From contig JAJGOT010000171.1 in NCBI GenBank assembly GCA_022457155.1, positions 992,501 through 1,056,500 on the forward strand: DNA of 64,000 nt, in the 5' to 3' direction. Below, one piece after another: positions 36,201-46,686 of the stretch. Source of the DNA: Cladopsammia gracilis. Taxonomy: Eukaryota > Cnidaria > Anthozoa > Scleractinia > Dendrophylliidae. Position numbers and translations under genes: made by a program. The notes under the pieces were generated by a model. That model saw only the letters and a list, made by a program, of their open reading frames with translations, was not told the origin of the DNA and searched no databases. Position 1 is the stretch's first letter; the number at the start of each line of letters is the position of its first letter.

Positions 36201-37358
36201 GGATTAAAGGATCTAGACTTGAAGGTCGATCCACTGCCCTTAGAACGTGCCTTAGGAGTAGTGTGGTGCATCGAGAATGACAGTTTTCAATTCCGCATCG
36301 AGCTGCGTGACCGTCCCCTAACGCGACGTGGCGTACTTTCGACAATCAGTTCAATCTACGATCCTTGTGGTTTCGTTGCCCCAGTTACCTTGAAAGGAAA
36401 ACAAGTTCTCCAGCAAATGTGCCGAGACAAGCTTGATTGGGACAGCCCAATTCCAGAGAGTCTGTATACTCATTGGGAGAAATGGCGTCAGGATGTTCTG
36501 AATCTCGATCAGCTGCAAATTCAACGTTGCTTTAAGCCGGAGAACTTTGGGCAGATCAAAGCCAGGGAGTTGCATCATTTCTCAGATGCTAGTGTAGCGG
36601 GTTATGGACAGTGTTCGTACCTTCGACTAATCAATGTGGAGGACAAGGCGTACTGTTCCCTTGTCACTGGGAAGTCTAGAGTGGCCCCGTTAAAGCAAAT
36701 CACTGTGCCGAGGCTAGAATTGGCTGCAGCTACTGTTTCAGCAAACGTGAGTGAATTTCTTCGCCAAGAATTGTCTTACACGGACATTAAGGAACATTTC
36801 TGGACAGACAGCAAAATCGTTCTTGGTTATGTCAACAACGAAGCTAAAAGGTTCCATGTGTATGTGGCAAATCGTGTGCAGCAGATTCGTGACGTCACTG
36901 ACCCGAGTTCTTGGCTGTATGTCAGCACTGAACTTAATCCTGCAGACCATGCCTCGCGAGGCCTTACAGCGTCACAGTTATTACAAGGAACCAACTGGCC
37001 AACTGGACCCCCATTTCTTTGGAAGAGTGGACCTTTCCACCCTGAGAAGATAGAAGAATTTCAAGTGACTGAAAGTGATCCTGAAGTAAGGAAAGCAGCT
37101 GTTTTCACATCTCATGTAGAGAGCAGAGCAACTCAACCCCCTGAACCGTTAACGTCAAGCCGTTTGTGCCACATGTCAAGCTGGCAGCATGTGCTGAAGG
37201 CAATAGCTTTGTGTCTACGACTGAAGAGCAAACTGGCAAATGGAGAAGTGAAGTTGATGAGACAAACGGGTAGTGAGAGCATCAGACCATTGCCGAAGGT
37301 ATCAGTCACACTTACAGAACTTCATGCAGCAGAGAGGGAAGTTCTTAAGGTTGTTTAA
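33243..37358 (+). pseudogene. BEL/Pao Gag-protease-reverse transcriptase-RNase H segment
   Basis: The segment is open for about 1,370 codons. Gag (DUF1759-like): PKISIPVFSGDPLEYPTWN. Three zinc-knuckle-like Cys clusters near 34385-34600 (CLFC, CLGC, CRTC). Aspartic protease (DUF1758-like): AVLDDQSNVSFVSQSL. Reverse transcriptase: FMTDIKSMFHQF and the YVDD catalytic box at about 36040. A17-type Pao region and RNase H: HHFSDASVAGYGQC, then TVPRLELAAATV. It ends at an in-frame TAA (37356-37358), after which the integrase continues in the same frame. These domains copy the element's RNA into DNA inside virus-like particles. Confidence 0.9.
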
Positions 37359-38837
37359 CGTGAACATTTCCATGACAAGATTCAAGTTCTAAAGGAGCTT
37401 ACGGTAGTTGGAGAGCTTACTACTAGAAAGATCGCAAGAGAAAGAAATCTAGCCATCAAGAAGTCTAGTTGCTTATATCGTTTGGATCCATTTCTAGATG
37501 AAGACGGTGTTATCCGCGTTGGTGGCCGCGTGAGACGAGCTAACCTTCCATTTGCAACAAAGCATCCTGTGGTACTTCCTCGTAAAAGTCATATTACAGA
37601 TTTGCTGATTCGATTCTGGCATGCCAAAGTGAACCACATGGGACGAGGTATCACCCAAAATGAGTTGCGCCAGAGAGGCTACTGGGTTGTTGGTGGATCG
37701 TCAGCAGTGTCAAATTGTATTTCCAAGTGTGTTATCTGCAGAAAACTACGCGGGCCCCTGCAAATTCAGAAGATGGCCGATTTGCCTGTGGATCGAGTTG
37801 AACCTTCGGCCCCCTTCTCATATTGTGCTGTAGATTTCTTTGGACCTTTCCTGATCAAGGAAAAGAGGAGTAAAGTTAAGCGTTATGGAGTTATTTTTAC
37901 CTGTATGGCCAGCAGAGGTGTTCACTTGGAGACAGCAAACTCGTTAAGCACCAGTTCCTTTATCAATGCACTTAGTCGCTTCCTCAACCGACGCGGTCCA
38001 GTCAGACAGCTGCGCTGTGATCAGGGTACAAACTTTGTAGGAGCGAAGAATGAGCTAAAAGCTGCCTTAGAAGAACTGGATCAGAACCGGGTGCAAGAGT
38101 ACTTAGTGGAGAACGGATGTGAGTGGATACCATTTCAGATGAATGTACCTCATAGCAGTCACATGGGTGGCGTGTGGGAAAGGTTAATCCGAACTGTTCG
38201 TAGTGCACTGGAGACGCTACTTCTGAGCGCTGGCACACAGTTGGAAGACGAAGCGTTCAGAACCTTCATGACTGAAGCAGAGTGTATTGTTAATTCCAGA
38301 CCGTTGTCTACGAACGACTTAAATGACCCAGAGGCACCAGAACCACTTACGCCCAGTCATCTACTTACCTTGAAAGCTAAAGTTGTACTTCCACCGCCTG
38401 GAAGGTTCCAGCGAGCAGATCTATATTCCCGCAAGTGGTGGCGCCGAGTACAGTATCTCGCGAACGAATTTTGGCTTAGATGGCGCCGTGAGTTTCTTCA
38501 TAGCCTGCAGGCTCGTAACAAGTGGATGTATCCAAAGCGGAACCTATCAGTTGGAGACGTAATCATATCCAAGGAAGACGAAGGACCACGTAACCGATGG
38601 CCTCTTAGTAGAGTCGTAGAAGTCTACCCTAGCGAAGACGGATGTATCAGAAAAGTCAAATTTGTGAAAGCTGATGGAGAACTTGACAACCAAGGCAGAC
38701 GTCGAAAGCCACCTACGTTTCTGGATAGACCAATCCACAAATTAGTCTTACTGGTACCCTCTGCAGATGAAGCGGATGTTGGTGATAGCAGCAGGGAGAC
38801 CGAGGAATTCCCCAACGAGGAGCCAACTACTCAGTGA
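37359..38837 (+). pseudogene. BEL/Pao integrase segment
   Basis: It continues the same frame after the TAA; the first ATG is near 37482. A zinc-binding HHCC region (HAKVNHMGRG.., CISKCVICRK) is followed by the catalytic triad: YCAVDFFGPF, RCDQGTNFVGA and GGVWERLIRTV. A DUF5641-type C-terminal domain comes next (RADLYSRKWWRRVQYLANEF, VGDVIISKED). It ends 116 bp before the 3' LTR. The integrase is not disrupted internally, but it is cut off from the rest by the TAA. Confidence 0.9.
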
Positions 38838-38953
38838 AGTCGCCTCGACAGGTGTAGAAGACACAAGTGACCGCCTTTATGAACATTGTTTTGTTTAACT
38901 GTCTAGTATGAACATTAAGTTAAGTAATTGTTAGGCAACAATTAGGGGAGCCA

Positions 38954-39367
38954 TGTGACTGCAGCGCTGCGCAGTCAGCGGTATGTTGTAAAAGCTTAGC
39001 AGCCACGCCAGATTTTAGTAAGTGGCCGCCATGTTAGCCCTTTCTCGTGTTGTTCAAGTTTTGGATAGTTATCGCCGTCCATCGGACATAATACGGCCTA
39101 AACGGTAAGAACTGTGGAAAGAACATTTTACGGAAAATCCCTTGAGAGTATTTCACACGATATTTTGAAGTTTAGTACTTGCGAATCACATATTTAGCCT
39201 ATCATGTATTTGTCATATCAGATTGTTATCTCGGGACTTTGGATCCAAAAACTAAGGAGTAAAAACAATGTGCTGTACCGAGGACCTGTGAATAAACTAC
39301 GTTTGGGACGTTCGTGTTGATTGTTAGCAACTCCTCTTGTTGTATGTACTACGGGAGGCCAGCCACA
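38954..39367 (+). repeat. 3' LTR
   Basis: 414 bp. It matches the 5' LTR with about seven substitutions (for example CAGCCACGCC versus CAGCCGCGCC; GGACTTTGG versus GGACTCAGG), about 98 percent identity. Confidence 0.95.
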
Positions 39368-39372
39368 CAAAA

Positions 39373-40200
39373 TGTGCTCATCTGTGACCTGGATGCAATT
39401 TTGCAACGGCAAACTTTTTGTATCTGCTAGTTGAATGAAGCATGGATTAATAAATATGATCCGATTTTCTTCAAAATAAATACAGGAGCTGAAATCTAGA
39501 TTTGCGCAAACCCCTCATTACATATTGAGGCCCTCCTAGATAAAAAAATGGTCCGTTTTATTTGCCTCAAAATTTGCGAATCAACTTCCTTTGATATAGT
39601 CTAGAATGTGGCCAAGTTACAAAAGAATCGTCGCGACAGAAATGCTGCAACAGAAATGCCATCAACTTAGGAGCTTATTTCCACCTGAGGTGAAATAAAT
39701 ATTTATTGTGCCTCGAAAAATAATAATCATGGACACTCAACACCAACAATATGTTGTATGGACATGCATTATATCTTACAGCAAGTTCGATTGCAAATGC
39801 TACAAACCATTAAAATTTACTGATTCAGTCTTCAGACCAACACACATGGCGAAAACGCACTAAATATTTAATATTGTTCTCTTAATTTTCCCGAGATTAT
39901 ATATTATTTCCTCCTAAAACATATAACGACAAGAAACTGGTAGTATTGGTGAAACTTACAAACCGGTTTTGGTCACTCCAGGTGTTTTTCTGGTTGATAA
40001 ACCACTTGACGAAACTGTGGCATTCACCCTGTGATCTTGCACGCAAATTTTAGGCTTCGTTGTTTACGAATGGTAATAAAATTAGACAATTCGTCAGGGG
40101 GTAACACCATACCCTAGGGTGTAGTTCTCAGGCATATATATGGTGGCCCATAAGGGTCACCGCTTTCTGGAACAAATTTTGCAAATATTTAAAACAAAAG
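39373..40200. other. No gene recognised
   Basis: AT-rich sequence with short frames only. Confidence 0.4.
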
Positions 40201-40205
40201 CACTA

Positions 40206-40470
40206 CAACTGAATAAATGCACTGCAAATAAAATAAATCCGCATACTACAAACAAAATAAATGAACCTGCACACTGCAAACAAAATAAATTCGCACGCTG
40301 CAAACAAAAAAAATCTGCACACTGCAAACAAAATAAATCTTGAAACAAAATAAATTCGCACGCTGCAAACAAAATAAATCTTCACACTGCAAACAAAATA
40401 AATTTGCACGCTGCAAACAAAAAACTCGCATGCTGCAAACAAAATAAATCTGCACGCTGCAAACAAAATA
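40206..40470 (+). repeat. Minisatellite, unit about 24 bp
   Basis: About ten imperfect copies of CACGCTGCAAACAAAATAAAT are in tandem, some shortened. All forward frames lack stops only by virtue of the repeat. Confidence 0.85.
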
Positions 40471-40916
40471 AAAAGTTCTGCGCGTGCTGGGGACGTAAAG
40501 TAGTGGTACGGAGTCCTTGGGAGGAAATTGGCCCTGTAGTCTGTAGTTATGCCGAATATTATTTCAACTGGGGACTTACGCTTACGTACAGGCATATGCT
40601 GATGTTAGGCAAACATCATCATAGATATGAATGAACGAACACTGAAATGAAGGCTGCATCAGATGAGGATTAATATTGCTAAGTGTATGGACACGGGAAA
40701 AGAAACCCAATGTATTAACTTCAACGTGACAGACTGAAAAGGTTCCCATTATCGTCAAAACTGGATTAGAAAACTACTAATCAGTAGTAGTAAAAAATAA
40801 CTAAAAGTAACCCTCATTTATTCATAATGGTAAAAAACATTACTTCTGTTTCCACTGATTTATTTTTGGGCTTCTGCTTCTTCAGGAAGCTGGAAGCCGT
40901 ATGTCATGGTGTTTGT

Positions 40917-40953
40917 AATGTAATGTAATGTAACGTAACGTAATGTAATGTAA
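40917..40953 (+). repeat. Pentanucleotide microsatellite (TAATG)n
   Basis: TAATG/TAACG units, about seven, starting GTAATGTAATGTAATG. Confidence 0.85.
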
Positions 40954-41933
40954 GTCCTATCGTGTCCAGTACTTCTCTTATTATCCATTCCAGTACCAGT
41001 CTCTTCTGCTAACCCCGCTTTCGCGTCCGAAAACACATCGATTTGACAGTCGCCAATTCATGGTCTGAATCTCGAAAATTTTTATTGACTTCTCGAGTAC
41101 ACGTCGATTTGTCTGACTCTCGATAATTTTTATTGACTTCTCGAGTATTTGCCGATCATATATCGGCAGTGCACGTTATGACAGCGTTGCCCATGTGCTT
41201 TGGTTTCTCGCAACGGGATTTGAAAGGTAAGTTAGTACGATGTCTTTGCACTATTTTGCTTCTGTAACCAACAATATTACTCATGCGCGAAGCGGCATGA
41301 GGTAAGGTTTCGGCTCCGTTTTTCTTGTTATTTTTATTTTTTGTGTCACGATTTTGCATGCAAATTTATGCACGCATATTTTAAATTGTGCACTTCCGGT
41401 TCATAGCTTTGCCATTTACACTTCCCGTTTAGTGACTCCCGGCTACTCTCACTTCGGTAAAACAACGTTACTTTAGTGTCACGACAGTGTCTCCTAAAAC
41501 CCTACTTACATTACTTATGTTCGCGTTGGGTATATATAAGACTTAGAAGAATCACTGGCTTCATTGTGGTACAGCCTTTATTGACAAAAGATTTAACAGC
41601 GAACAACGTGGTTTGCAGGAACGATGACTGTTGAAAGGAGTAACTCTTCTCCATGCCGGACATCTTCTTATCATGTTTTCAATATATCATAAAACTTTCT
41701 TACGCATGCGCATGAGAATAGGCTGATTGCAGCCTCTTGTTCTTATAAAATCTACCAAGCTTTTGCGTTTGGAAGTTTTCCAAGGTATTTTGATAGCAAT
41801 TTGTCCAGATTTCGTTACAGAAAAGCCACTGACATGAATTGTTTGTTTCGTCGATCATTTGTAGTTCATGCTGCATCATCAAATTCCCTAGTGGGCTTTG
41901 TTTCTCGACACGAATCTTTGGCGATATTCAATT

Positions 41934-42043
41934 ACTGCTTCGGCAGTCTATTCGGGATACAAAACTAGTGCTTCGGCACTCAAAACCTATCCTTCGGGAT
42001 ACAAAACTAGCGCTGCGGCACTCACAAACTATCCTTCGGGATA
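41934..42043 (+). repeat. Tandem hairpins with TTCG loops
   Basis: Four exact 14-bp hairpins have a 5-bp stem closed by C-TTCG-G: ACTGCTTCGGCAGT (41934), AGTGCTTCGGCACT (41967), TATCCTTCGGGATA (41988 and 42030). ACAAAACTAG lies between some of them. A degenerate member (AGCGCTGCGGCACT) is at 42009. Confidence 0.85.
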
Positions 42044-42458
42044 ATCATCTTTTCTGTTTTACGTTTTATTGATATCTTATGTTACAGCCATGCTCCGTCA
42101 CGCGTGACCAGTATTTTTGAAAATTAAATGGAGTTTTCAAGATTACGCGTCGGTTTTGAAAATTCATTCCGAGATTCGGAATTCCCGTGAGAATGTTACC
42201 GCATTTTCGGAAACAAAAAGCTGTTGCCATTGGTCGGATAATTTCTTCTGTAATTTGCTTTGACCCATTCCCTCTACAGTCCAAATATATATTGCGGCAG
42301 AAGCCCATGCAGTCCTCGACTACCTTTTATTCTGTTTTCTGACAAGGGTGCAAACTCAAAATGTGCAGAACAGGAAATTAAAAAAAAACAATACAACATT
42401 TTAACGTTTTAAAAACAGATAGTCCACATGCTCATTTCTTGACCGAGTTGAACTAAAA

Positions 42459-43790
42459 TCAAACTACGTAATCTCTGAAGTCATATTGTAAATGGAGAAT
42501 TTTTCTCAACTTAAACATACATGTATAAGCAGAACATATTGATAACCATGTTAATAGTAACCCAAACCCATAATCCTCAATAATGTCTTCCATGAAATTA
42601 AAGGCAAATTCATTACTGTTACAAGTATACCTCTTGTTCACTGGTATTGTGATGGTAAGGGAACATGTATTTCCCCTAATTCTTTTTTCAGTCGATGTAC
42701 TGTCATGATCAAACTTCAATTTTCCTGAGAAATTAGGGAAACGGGACCCACTGCCAAATTGCAGTACATCACCCAATTTAAGAACTTTGAGTTCTGCATA
42801 ATTCTGTGCATCATTCTGTGCACCATTCTCTGCATCATTCTCTGCATCATTCTGTTCACCAGTATCGGGAAGTTGTTTCAGGGAAAGGGTAAACATTACA
42901 TTTCAATTTCCCCTTGCTGGCACTGCCCAGGAAACTGCCAGTTGTAGACAACATCTGTTTCCTTCTCATGCTGTTGAAATCCTGGAGTTGAAAAACAAGG
43001 GAAATAACAGCTTTTCACATCCTCTACAGAAATGTCCACATGCATTAGCTTCTTTATGCCATCACTGGGAAATTTGCACAGCATCTCTGAAACACCAAAA
43101 GAAGCTTGCCCTTTCCTGAAGCTAAAGATTTCCTCGGCAACACTATACAACACTATATGTTTGACACATGCATTCAAAAGATCATTCTTGTCTTTTAATC
43201 TCACAGTTGCTTTTGTGAAGCCCATATCAAATCGTTCGGGAAAGGATTAAACAGCACTGAGAAATGATGCCTCATCACAGCAAGATGAAATGTCCTCAAG
43301 CTGGGCCAGGAACTCACATTCACCTGGAACTTCATTCAAATGAGGTTCTTGAGGGATCTCTAATAATATAAATCCTGCTACCATAGGGGTAAAGAAATGA
43401 GGCCCGGGCAACCATTTACAATGGCAATAGCAACAAGTTTCCCAAACAACTCAAATAAACCTTTATCTAAGGCCTCTTGGTTGTGTTTGAAAGTGATGTG
43501 AGGGTATGTTCCCCTTACCAGTATACTATACACACCAAATCCACGGAAAAGTTCAGAAAAAAACTCCCTTGTCACCCCTCCCGAGTCTACTGCCTCCTCC
43601 CCTATTAACTTAACTGTTACTCTTGCTTTGAGATCTTCCTCTCCTAAGCATTCAAATGTCCTTGTTACTATATTTCTTTCTATATTACTTTCTAGTGACT
43701 TCAATGAACGTAAACTGCTCATTTGGAAAACAATTCAAAGTCTGTTCCAATGCTTCTTCCAAGGATTTTGGAGGGACTTCTTCAGACCTT
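42459..43790 (-). pseudogene. HECT-type E3 ubiquitin ligase, 3' part, interrupted upstream by the Polinton
   Basis: Read leftward, 43722-43378 is the HECT N-lobe (RVTVKLIGEEAVDSGGVTRE, then FFSELFRGFG). 43380-42896 is a middle region, and 42850-42540 is the C-lobe (VLQFGSGSRFPNFSGKL; GNTCSLTITIP with the putative catalytic Cys codon at 42663-42665; ending EDYGFG). HECT enzymes pass ubiquitin to substrates through this Cys. It resembles the multicopy G2E3-like HECT genes of invertebrates. Breaks include frameshifts near 43700, 43380 and 42896 and a stop near 43246. A 12-bp repeat (about 42793-42855) sits in the coding sequence. The exon portion just before the Polinton target is at 60883-60982. 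Confidence 0.75.
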
Positions 43791-44096
43791 AGTAGATAGA
43801 AAAGGTCGGTTCTGGCTCACAGCAGAAATACGCCCAAAACCTTCCCCTCAATCAAGCATAAACACGCCCAAAAAATTACCCACAAACTCAACACATTCCA
43901 ACTCTTCCAAAACAATGTACCAACTCAACTCTCCCAAATCAATGCACATTTTCCTCAAGCAGAAATACGTTCACATCAAATTCCCCACTGGCTCAACACA
44001 TTCCAACTCTCCTAAATCAATGTACACTTTCCTCAAGCAGAAATACGTTCACATCAAATTCCCCACTGGCTCAACACATTCCTACTCTTCTCAAAT
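43791..44096 (+). repeat. Polinton left terminal inverted repeat
   Basis: It matches the complement of 60577-60882 over 306 bp with about three differences. Inside are two 78-bp direct repeats, starting at 43939 and 44017 (TCAATGCACATTTTCCTC type). The forward frame is open across the repeat. Confidence 0.95.
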
Positions 44097-44144
44097 TAAT
44101 GCATACCTGCTATATGTCTTGAAAAAGATATCTTCCATCTCAAA

Positions 44145-44393
44145 ATGGCAAGCAAACAACATGAAGCAGAGCTAAGCGAAGAGGACATCACTTTTTCCGA
44201 AGAAAGGATTGAAGATGAATCTCCAACCAGCTATGACGAGGAATTCATTGTCTCTGATTCGGAGATGAAGGATGAAATTGACATACTCTTTGAATCATTT
44301 GTCAATCTGCAAGAGGAACAAAAGATTCTCACAAAGGTACTTGAAAAACAAAATGCTCTTCTTTGGGAAATCTATCAAAAATTGGCACTATAA
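44145..44393 (+). CDS. Small acidic protein next to the left terminal repeat
   Basis: 82 codons with an ATG, 49 bp inside the left terminal repeat, transcribed inward and toward the convergent integrase. It is rich in Glu/Asp (EAELSEEDITFSEER), with a C-terminal helical segment (FVNLQEEQKILTKVLEKQNA) that could be a coiled coil. No known family. Uninterrupted, which is notable in this decayed element. It could be an accessory regulator; nothing in the sequence proves it is expressed. Confidence 0.5.
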   Translation: MASKQHEAELSEEDITFSEERIEDESPTSYDEEFIVSDSEMKDEIDILFESFVNLQEEQKILTKVLEKQNALLWEIYQKLAL

Positions 44394-44422
44394 ACGCGAA
44401 TTTCAATGCTCTTCATTGAAAT

Positions 44423-45360
44423 TCAAATATCTTCTACATCACTCAACGGAACCCACGAATTGAATCTGTCAGCATACCCTTTCCATTTCACGAGAGCTTC
44501 TTCATTCTCTTCATCTCGTTCCAACACTTCTTCAATCCGGAAAACTTCTTGCTTGGTATGTTGTAGTTCTTGTGCGTAGAAGGAACCTGTTATTTTTTCT
44601 CCCAACAAATCAACTAATTTATATGTGACTGGGTTTGTATGAATCACTTTATCCACTGTGAATATCTCTTCTGTCCAGTTTGATGTGAATCCTTTATCGA
44701 AAACTTGTTTCTTGTACTTTGTGATTCTAACTGTATCTCCAACTTTAAATTTAGCGTTACCTCGTTTGGCATAAAGCGAGTTTTCATACAGATTTGCGAA
44801 AACTTGCTGCTCATTCTTTTTCAAGCTAGCTTCCATTGGCGTCATGCCGATGCTTGAATGTTCTGTTTTGTTATATTTATCCACTATCTTTTCCAGTTGG
44901 TCAAAATAAATCATGTTATTTCTAGCACTAAACATTTTCCAGATCCGGTCTTTAATTGTTCGATTCCAACGTTCAACCACAGACGATTTCTCTTCATTTT
45001 CTGTTGAATAAAGTTCTACTCCATTTTCACTCATTAGTGATTGCACAGTTTTGTTCCAAAACTCTTTCCCTTTATCCACTCAAATTTTCTGTGGTTTTCG
45101 ATCTTTGAAGATGCCTTCAAATGCTTCAGCAACTGATTCTCCTCGTTTATTCATCAAGGGGTGGATCCATCCATATTTGGAGAAGATATCTATCACCATC
45201 AAGAGGTATTTGATCCCTTCATTCCATTCTGACAATTTCCCCATTTCAACTAAATCTGCTGCCCATATTTCATCAATCCCTTTCATAAACACTCTTCGTT
45301 TTGGAAACTTTCTCTTGACTGGTTTGTGTAATTCATTGGCCAGATTTTAAGCCCAGTCGT
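44423..45360 (-). pseudogene. Polinton retroviral-type integrase with chromodomain
   Basis: Parts in order: N-terminal NLANELHKPVKRKFP; catalytic domain with IWAADLVEMG, then DKGKEFWNKT, then SSVVERWNRTIKDR (D, D, E); an SH3-like KFKVGDTVRITKYK; and a C-terminal chromodomain (FRIEEVLERDEENEEALVKW). Integrase inserts the linear element into host DNA, and the chromodomain probably steers target choice. In-frame TAA at 45347-45349 and TGA at 45080-45082 break it. The frame has no ATG before the first stop, so the true start is uncertain; it overlaps the 3' end of the PLA2-like gene. Confidence 0.9.
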
Positions 45361-45363
45361 CAC

Positions 45364-46176
45364 TCAAAATCTCTTCCCGTTTTTTGGCATACCTAACCCA
45401 AGTTTTTGTTTCGTGTTGATCAGAAATCTAGCTGTTTGACCCCATTTAGGCATTTCACCATAGGGAATCCGGTCCAATGCAGCAACCATTTGCCTGTCAC
45501 AATCACCTTTGTTTTTTTCCACTTTTAGCTCGATCGTAACAAATGTCGTGATAAGCAGAAATTTCATCTACTTTATTATACGGTTTATCAATCCATTGCA
45601 ATACTTCTCCTGTTTCAGGGTCATATTTCAGTTGATCCTGCAAAGGATTATACGGTCCCATATATTTATACTGACCTGGAGTGAATCCAGCGTTTGGCCT
45701 TGGTAGTTTCCCTATCAATGCGTGAATATCCACAGTCCCACCATCCAAGTCCTTTCGGTTTGTCTTATAGTTTTTCTTTGGTCTGATTTGTGTTGATATT
45801 TGGTCCAGTGCTTTTGACCCTACATCTTGTATCAATGGAGCCAACTTCTGCAAACCATAATCCAGTATATTTTTCTGTGCTTTTTTATTTCGCAGCAATT
45901 CACTTGCCCCAAATCTTCCCATTTCAACCGTTTTCTTTCCCAACCAGGGAAGAGCATGTGCTACACCCGTCAATGCTAATTCACCAATGCCCCCACCTTG
46001 TGAGGGCCGACTCAGTTTCCCGTAGGCTTCGCTTTCACAAATTTTGTCTTTTTAATTCCGCAGGAAGCGCAGTGGCAGAAAAACATCATTCTCCCATTTT
46101 TGGCAGTGAAATACCCAGACGGTTCCACGCACCCTGTCACGCGTTTCTCTTTCACACAGTATGATTCCATTTTCAT
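45364..46176 (-). pseudogene. DUF5679 / phospholipase A2-like virion protein
   Basis: From ATG 46176, the N-terminal zinc-ribbon-like segment (ESYCVKEKRVTGC, CHCASCGIKKTKFVK) resembles DUF5679. After a frame change near 46020 it continues through a hydrophobic helix region to a PLA2-like core: YMGPYNPLQDQ (calcium-loop-like) and DEISAYHDICYDRAK with the catalytic His-Asp pair. A second frame change near 45530 leads to GDCDRQMVAALDRIPYGEMP and the end at 45364. Parvovirus VP1 and adintovirus-type proteins use such a domain to breach endosomal membrane. The role here is inferred. It lies between protease and integrase. Confidence 0.75.
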
Positions 46177-46205
46177 TTGAAATATTCTTTTATGAACGTT
46201 TCATT

Positions 46206-46640
46206 TTACATGGGGTCTTTCAAATCAAATACAGCCAGGCAATCATAGAAAGATCTTTTGTGAATTTCATTCAAGAAATATAAGCAATAATAACCGCATC
46301 TGACTGACTCAAGATCTTGAATGGGATGTCCTCCATTGAAAATATACGACTTCTGCAACATCCGAGCATATTCCACAAACTCAATTGGAGGGGGCAGACA
46401 GAATGAATCGAAATACAAAATCAAATCTTTCTGCACAAATGTTGCAACCCATTGTGTCCCGTTTCCAATGGAATCATCCAGATTGATGATGCAACAACCA
46501 GACTTATGAATATGGTCTGTCGAATCTCTTGAAAAGATTCCTTTGAACGCTGGAATTTTCAGAAACTTAACCCAGTTCAGAAGATCAAAATTGGACAAGG
46601 GGATATCTTTCCAGGGAGGCTTCACTCCGCTTCGCTTCAT
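46206..46640 (-). CDS. Adenain-like cysteine protease (catalytic His replaced)
   Basis: 145 codons from the first in-frame ATG. Family blocks: PPWKDIPLSNFDLLNWVKFL, GCCIINLDDSIGNGTQWVAT, LILYFDSFCLPPP and ESVRCGYYCLYFL. This family (Ulp1/adenain, C5/C48) matures capsid proteins. The Asp (YFDSF) and Cys (RCGYYC) are present. The usual His before Trp is Gln (codon CAA, plus-strand about 46449-46451). So the enzyme is probably inactive, although the frame is intact. An upstream extension in the same frame lacks an ATG. Confidence 0.85.
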   Translation of the reverse strand: MKRSGVKPPWKDIPLSNFDLLNWVKFLKIPAFKGIFSRDSTDHIHKSGCCIINLDDSIGNGTQWVATFVQKDLILYFDSFCLPPPIEFVEYARMLQKSYIFNGGHPIQDLESVRCGYYCLYFLNEIHKRSFYDCLAVFDLKDPM

Positions 46641-46686
46641 AGAATTGCTCCTAACACTAGGATGCTGTTGAATGGACTGTTGTCGC

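Larger units (their letters stand above)
32126..39367 (+). mobile_element. Complete BEL/Pao LTR retrotransposon
   Basis: The element is 7,242 bp, bounded by two 414-bp LTRs and a 5-bp target duplication CAAAA (32121-32125 and 39368-39372). One forward frame (32574-38837) carries Gag, protease, reverse transcriptase, RNase H and integrase in BEL/Pao order. A purine-rich stretch (AGGGGAGCC, 38944-38952) just before the 3' LTR is the likely polypurine tract. The LTRs differ at about seven positions, so the insertion is not brand new. Two stop codons break the polyprotein. Confidence 0.95.

Noticed and set aside
40206..40470. CRISPR-like array
   Set aside because: Tandem minisatellite without unique spacers, in a eukaryotic genome.
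40157..40595. Cys/Phe-rich minus-strand frames (FCLQCA repeats)
   Set aside because: Translation of the 24-bp minisatellite; no family resemblance.
43723..44175. 150-codon frame over the left terminal repeat
   Set aside because: Made open by the 78-bp repeats; mirrored at the right end; start lies outside the element. Kept only as an observation, not a gene.
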